From Firmicutes bacterium HGW-Firmicutes-10 (lineage in GTDB: Bacteria > Bacillota_I > Bacilli_A > Erysipelotrichales > Erysipelotrichaceae), in the NCBI GenBank assembly GCA_002841605.1, contig PHAF01000029.1:1-15073 (forward strand): DNA of 15,073 nt, read 5' to 3'. Shown in pieces: positions 13,191 through 15,073 of this stretch; position 1 is the first letter of the stretch; each line of letters begins with the position of its first letter. Position numbers and translations under genes: made by a program. The notes below the pieces were generated by a model. It had not been told where the DNA came from and did no database searches. It saw only the letters and a program-made list of their open reading frames with translations.

Positions 13191-14897
13191 ATGAAACTAA
13201 ACAAAAGCTATTTCTACACATTAAGAGAAAACGTCAAGGATGAAGATTCCACCAGCGGCAACCTGTTGGTTCGCAGCGGTATGGTCAAAAAGAGTTCTTC
13301 CGGCGTTTACATGTATTTGCCTTTGGGCTACAAAGTATTGAAAAAAATCGAAAACATCGTTCGCGAGGAAATGAATGCCACTGGGGCTCAGGAAGTCCTG
13401 ATGCCCTCCTTGATTCCGGAAGAAGTATACATCGCTTCCGGTCGTCGCGAAGGATTCGGATCTAGCATGTTTGCATTAAAAGATCGCTTCAATAAACCGT
13501 TTGTCCTTGGACCGACGCATGAGGAACTATTTGCTGCAGCAGCAGCCATGCACATAAAATCTTATAAGGACATGCCCATCAACTTGTATCAGTTTCAGAC
13601 GAAATTTCGTGATGAACCCCGTCCCCGTTTCGGATTGATCCGGGTCCGTGAATTCATCATGAAAGATGCTTACTCATTTGATACAGATATCGAGGGATTG
13701 AATAAATCATATCAACTCATGTTCGATGCTTATAAAAACTCGTTTGACCGCATGAAAATCGATTACAAAATCGTTACGGCGGACACTGGAGTAATGGGAG
13801 GTATGTTATCCGAAGAATTTCAGGCGGTAACCGATATCGGTGAAGATATCCTGGTGTTGTGTGATAACTGCGGATATTCTTCCAACCTGGAAGTTGCGGC
13901 TTGTGTAAGCAAGGAACCTATGTCCAACGTCTCTTTCGAAAGCAAAGAAATCGTCTTTACACCCAAGGCAAAAACGATTGAGGAAGTTTCCGGGTTTATG
14001 GGATTACCGGTAACACAGTTTGTAAAAACGTTGATCTATCTTGTCGATAATAAACCTTTGGCTGTGTTGGTGCGGGGCGATCATGATGTTAACGAAACCA
14101 AAGTGCGTAAGCTTGTCGGTGGTTCTTCGATTGAACTGGCCCCTGCCGCGATCGTTGAAGATGCTACCAAAGCTGCCGTTGGTTTTGCCGGTCCGATCGG
14201 CTTGACGATCGATGTGATTGCCGATAATGAAGTCGTAAAACTACGTAATTTCATCGTTGGAGCAAATCAAACTGATTATCACTTCAAAAACGTCAATCTT
14301 GCGGATTTCAATATAAAATCGATGGGCGATATCCGCCAAATCAAAGACGGTGACCGCTGTCCGAACTGTACAAGCCACGTCCACTTCAAACACGGCATTG
14401 AAATCGGTAATACGTTCAAACTTGGCGACAAGTATTCCAAAGTCATGAATCTTGAGTATCTTGATGCCAACAATCAATTACATCCGGTCGTCATGGGTTC
14501 ATACGGAATTGGTCCTGGACGCTGTCTGGCGGCGCTGGCAGAACAGAATCATGATGAATATGGTGTCAAATGGCCGATGGCCGTTGCCCCTTTTGAAGTG
14601 GCGATCGTCATCATCAACTTAAAAGTCGAAAAACAAGTTCAGATCGGTAATGAACTCTATGATTTATTTAAAAACGCCGGGATCGATGTCGTACTTGATG
14701 ACCGTGACGAACGCGCCGGAGTCAAGTTTAATGATATGGATTTATTGGGTGTTCCACTACGGATCACCGTCGGAAAAACCGTTGAACAAGACATAGTCGA
14801 GCTAAAGGTAAGAGGCGAAAAAGAGAGCAAATTGATACCTCTCAGTGATGTGTTGGTTCAGGTAAAATCAATGATTAAAGAACAACTGTCGAAATGA
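13191..14897 (+). CDS. proS: Prolyl-tRNA synthetase, bacterial type with editing domain
   Basis: The product is 568 residues, the length of bacterial ProRS carrying the INS editing insertion. Class II motifs are present: motif 1 GVYMYLPLGYKVLKKIE (38-54), motif 2 FRDEPRPRFGLIRVREF (139-155), TxE-type GPTHEE (107-112) and motif 3 GSYGIGPGRCLAALAEQ in the C-terminal half. The insertion, about 225-405, hydrolyses mischarged Ala-tRNA(Pro). It is flanked by two CxxC pairs, CDNC (224-227) and CPNC near 387, suggesting a structural metal site. The anticodon-binding domain forms the last 110 residues. The ATG at 13191 has GAGGT seven bases upstream. It is transcribed alone, divergently from the lipoprotein gene, and ends in its own terminator. 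Confidence 0.98.
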   Translation: MKLNKSYFYTLRENVKDEDSTSGNLLVRSGMVKKSSSGVYMYLPLGYKVLKKIENIVREEMNATGAQEVLMPSLIPEEVYIASGRREGFGSSMFALKDRFNKPFVLGPTHEELFAAAAAMHIKSYKDMPINLYQFQTKFRDEPRPRFGLIRVREFIMKDAYSFDTDIEGLNKSYQLMFDAYKNSFDRMKIDYKIVTADTGVMGGMLSEEFQAVTDIGEDILVLCDNCGYSSNLEVAACVSKEPMSNVSFESKEIVFTPKAKTIEEVSGFMGLPVTQFVKTLIYLVDNKPLAVLVRGDHDVNETKVRKLVGGSSIELAPAAIVEDATKAAVGFAGPIGLTIDVIADNEVVKLRNFIVGANQTDYHFKNVNLADFNIKSMGDIRQIKDGDRCPNCTSHVHFKHGIEIGNTFKLGDKYSKVMNLEYLDANNQLHPVVMGSYGIGPGRCLAALAEQNHDEYGVKWPMAVAPFEVAIVIINLKVEKQVQIGNELYDLFKNAGIDVVLDDRDERAGVKFNDMDLLGVPLRITVGKTVEQDIVELKVRGEKESKLIPLSDVLVQVKSMIKEQLSK

Positions 14898-14907
14898 CAG
14901 TTTTCTT
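14884..14907 (+). terminator. Rho-independent terminator of proS, overlapping its stop codon
   Basis: AACTGTC (14884-14890) pairs with GACAGTT (14896-14902) around GAAAT, followed by TTCTT. The stop TGA (14895-14897) spans the loop and 3' arm. The U-tract contains one C. Confidence 0.82.
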
Positions 14908-14996
14908 ATGCAAGTTAGCCGATTTTCTGTGCATCTTATCCAAAAAAATACTCATAAATCATGAATATGATATTCTATATTCGAGGAGGACCTCTT

Positions 14997-15073
14997 ATGA
15001 AAAAAAGATATTGGATACTGCTTATTGCTATAATGCTCATTTTACCTCTTGCACATATTGAACGTAAAAAAGC
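14997..15073 (+). CDS. N-terminus of an exported or membrane-anchored protein, cut by the window edge
   Basis: Twenty-five codons are visible from the ATG at 14997, which has an excellent GGAGG site with seven bases of spacing. The peptide begins MKKRYWILLIAIMLILPLAH, a basic start and hydrophobic core typical of a signal peptide or N-terminal anchor, followed by basic residues. No lipobox cysteine is seen so far. A separate promoter must lie in 14908-14985, an AT-rich stretch without clear consensus elements. The protein's identity cannot be told from this fragment. Confidence 0.75.
   Translation, partial: MKKRYWILLIAIMLILPLAHIERKK

Noticed and set aside
1..15073. Mobile elements, CRISPR array, toxin-antitoxin or defence system
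   Set aside because: No transposase, integrase, terminal inverted repeats, spaced repeat array or known defence domains are visible; the region reads as conserved chromosome.

Overview
This window looks like chromosomal core DNA from a low-GC Gram-positive bacterium (Bacillota). The evidence is GGAGG-type ribosome sites on nearly every gene, Rho-independent terminators with U-tracts, a SAM-I-type riboswitch with a transcription terminator, an infC-rpmI-rplT operon with an L20-type leader attenuator, a ComK-family regulator, a YitT-family protein and a DUF1461 membrane protein. TGA is used as a stop throughout, so the genetic code is the standard bacterial one. Placement in or near the Erysipelotrichia is my guess from overall gene character and is not proven by the window. 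I see no insertion sequences, phage genes, CRISPR arrays, tRNA or rRNA genes.

Layout, left to right. The left edge cuts the first codons of metK (minus), preceded by a compact SAM-I-like riboswitch with clear terminator and antiterminator pairings. Then come yitT and a comK-like gene (both minus, apparently with separate promoters), and a small operon of a 48-residue membrane protein plus ridA. This RidA carries an unusual His/Cys-rich tail. Next is a tightly packed five-gene minus-strand operon in which every junction overlaps: B12-binding radical SAM protein, rdgB, DUF1461 membrane protein, trmL and an unrecognised membrane protein. A divergent plus-strand gene encodes a LicA/choline-kinase-like phosphotransferase. 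It converges on a flavin reductase-carboxylesterase pair (minus), with one bidirectional terminator holding both stop codons. A FabT-like MarR regulator lies directly behind rplT, so it is probably the last cistron of the infC operon. That operon begins at a strong promoter, passes through an L20-type attenuator and uses a rare AUU start for IF-3.

The right third holds a 760-residue lipoprotein with five tandem FMN-binding-like repeats (minus), a 251-bp divergent promoter region, proS (plus), and the first codons of a membrane-anchored or secreted protein cut by the right edge.

Recurring themes are genome compaction and RNA-level control. Four terminator hairpins contain five stop codons, and seven junctions use overlapping start and stop codons. 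Two leaders (metK, infC) show mutually exclusive RNA folds. The least ordinary proteins are the multi-FMN lipoprotein (a candidate for extracellular flavin-based electron transfer), the metal-binding-tailed RidA, and the ComK homologue with a five-cysteine tail.
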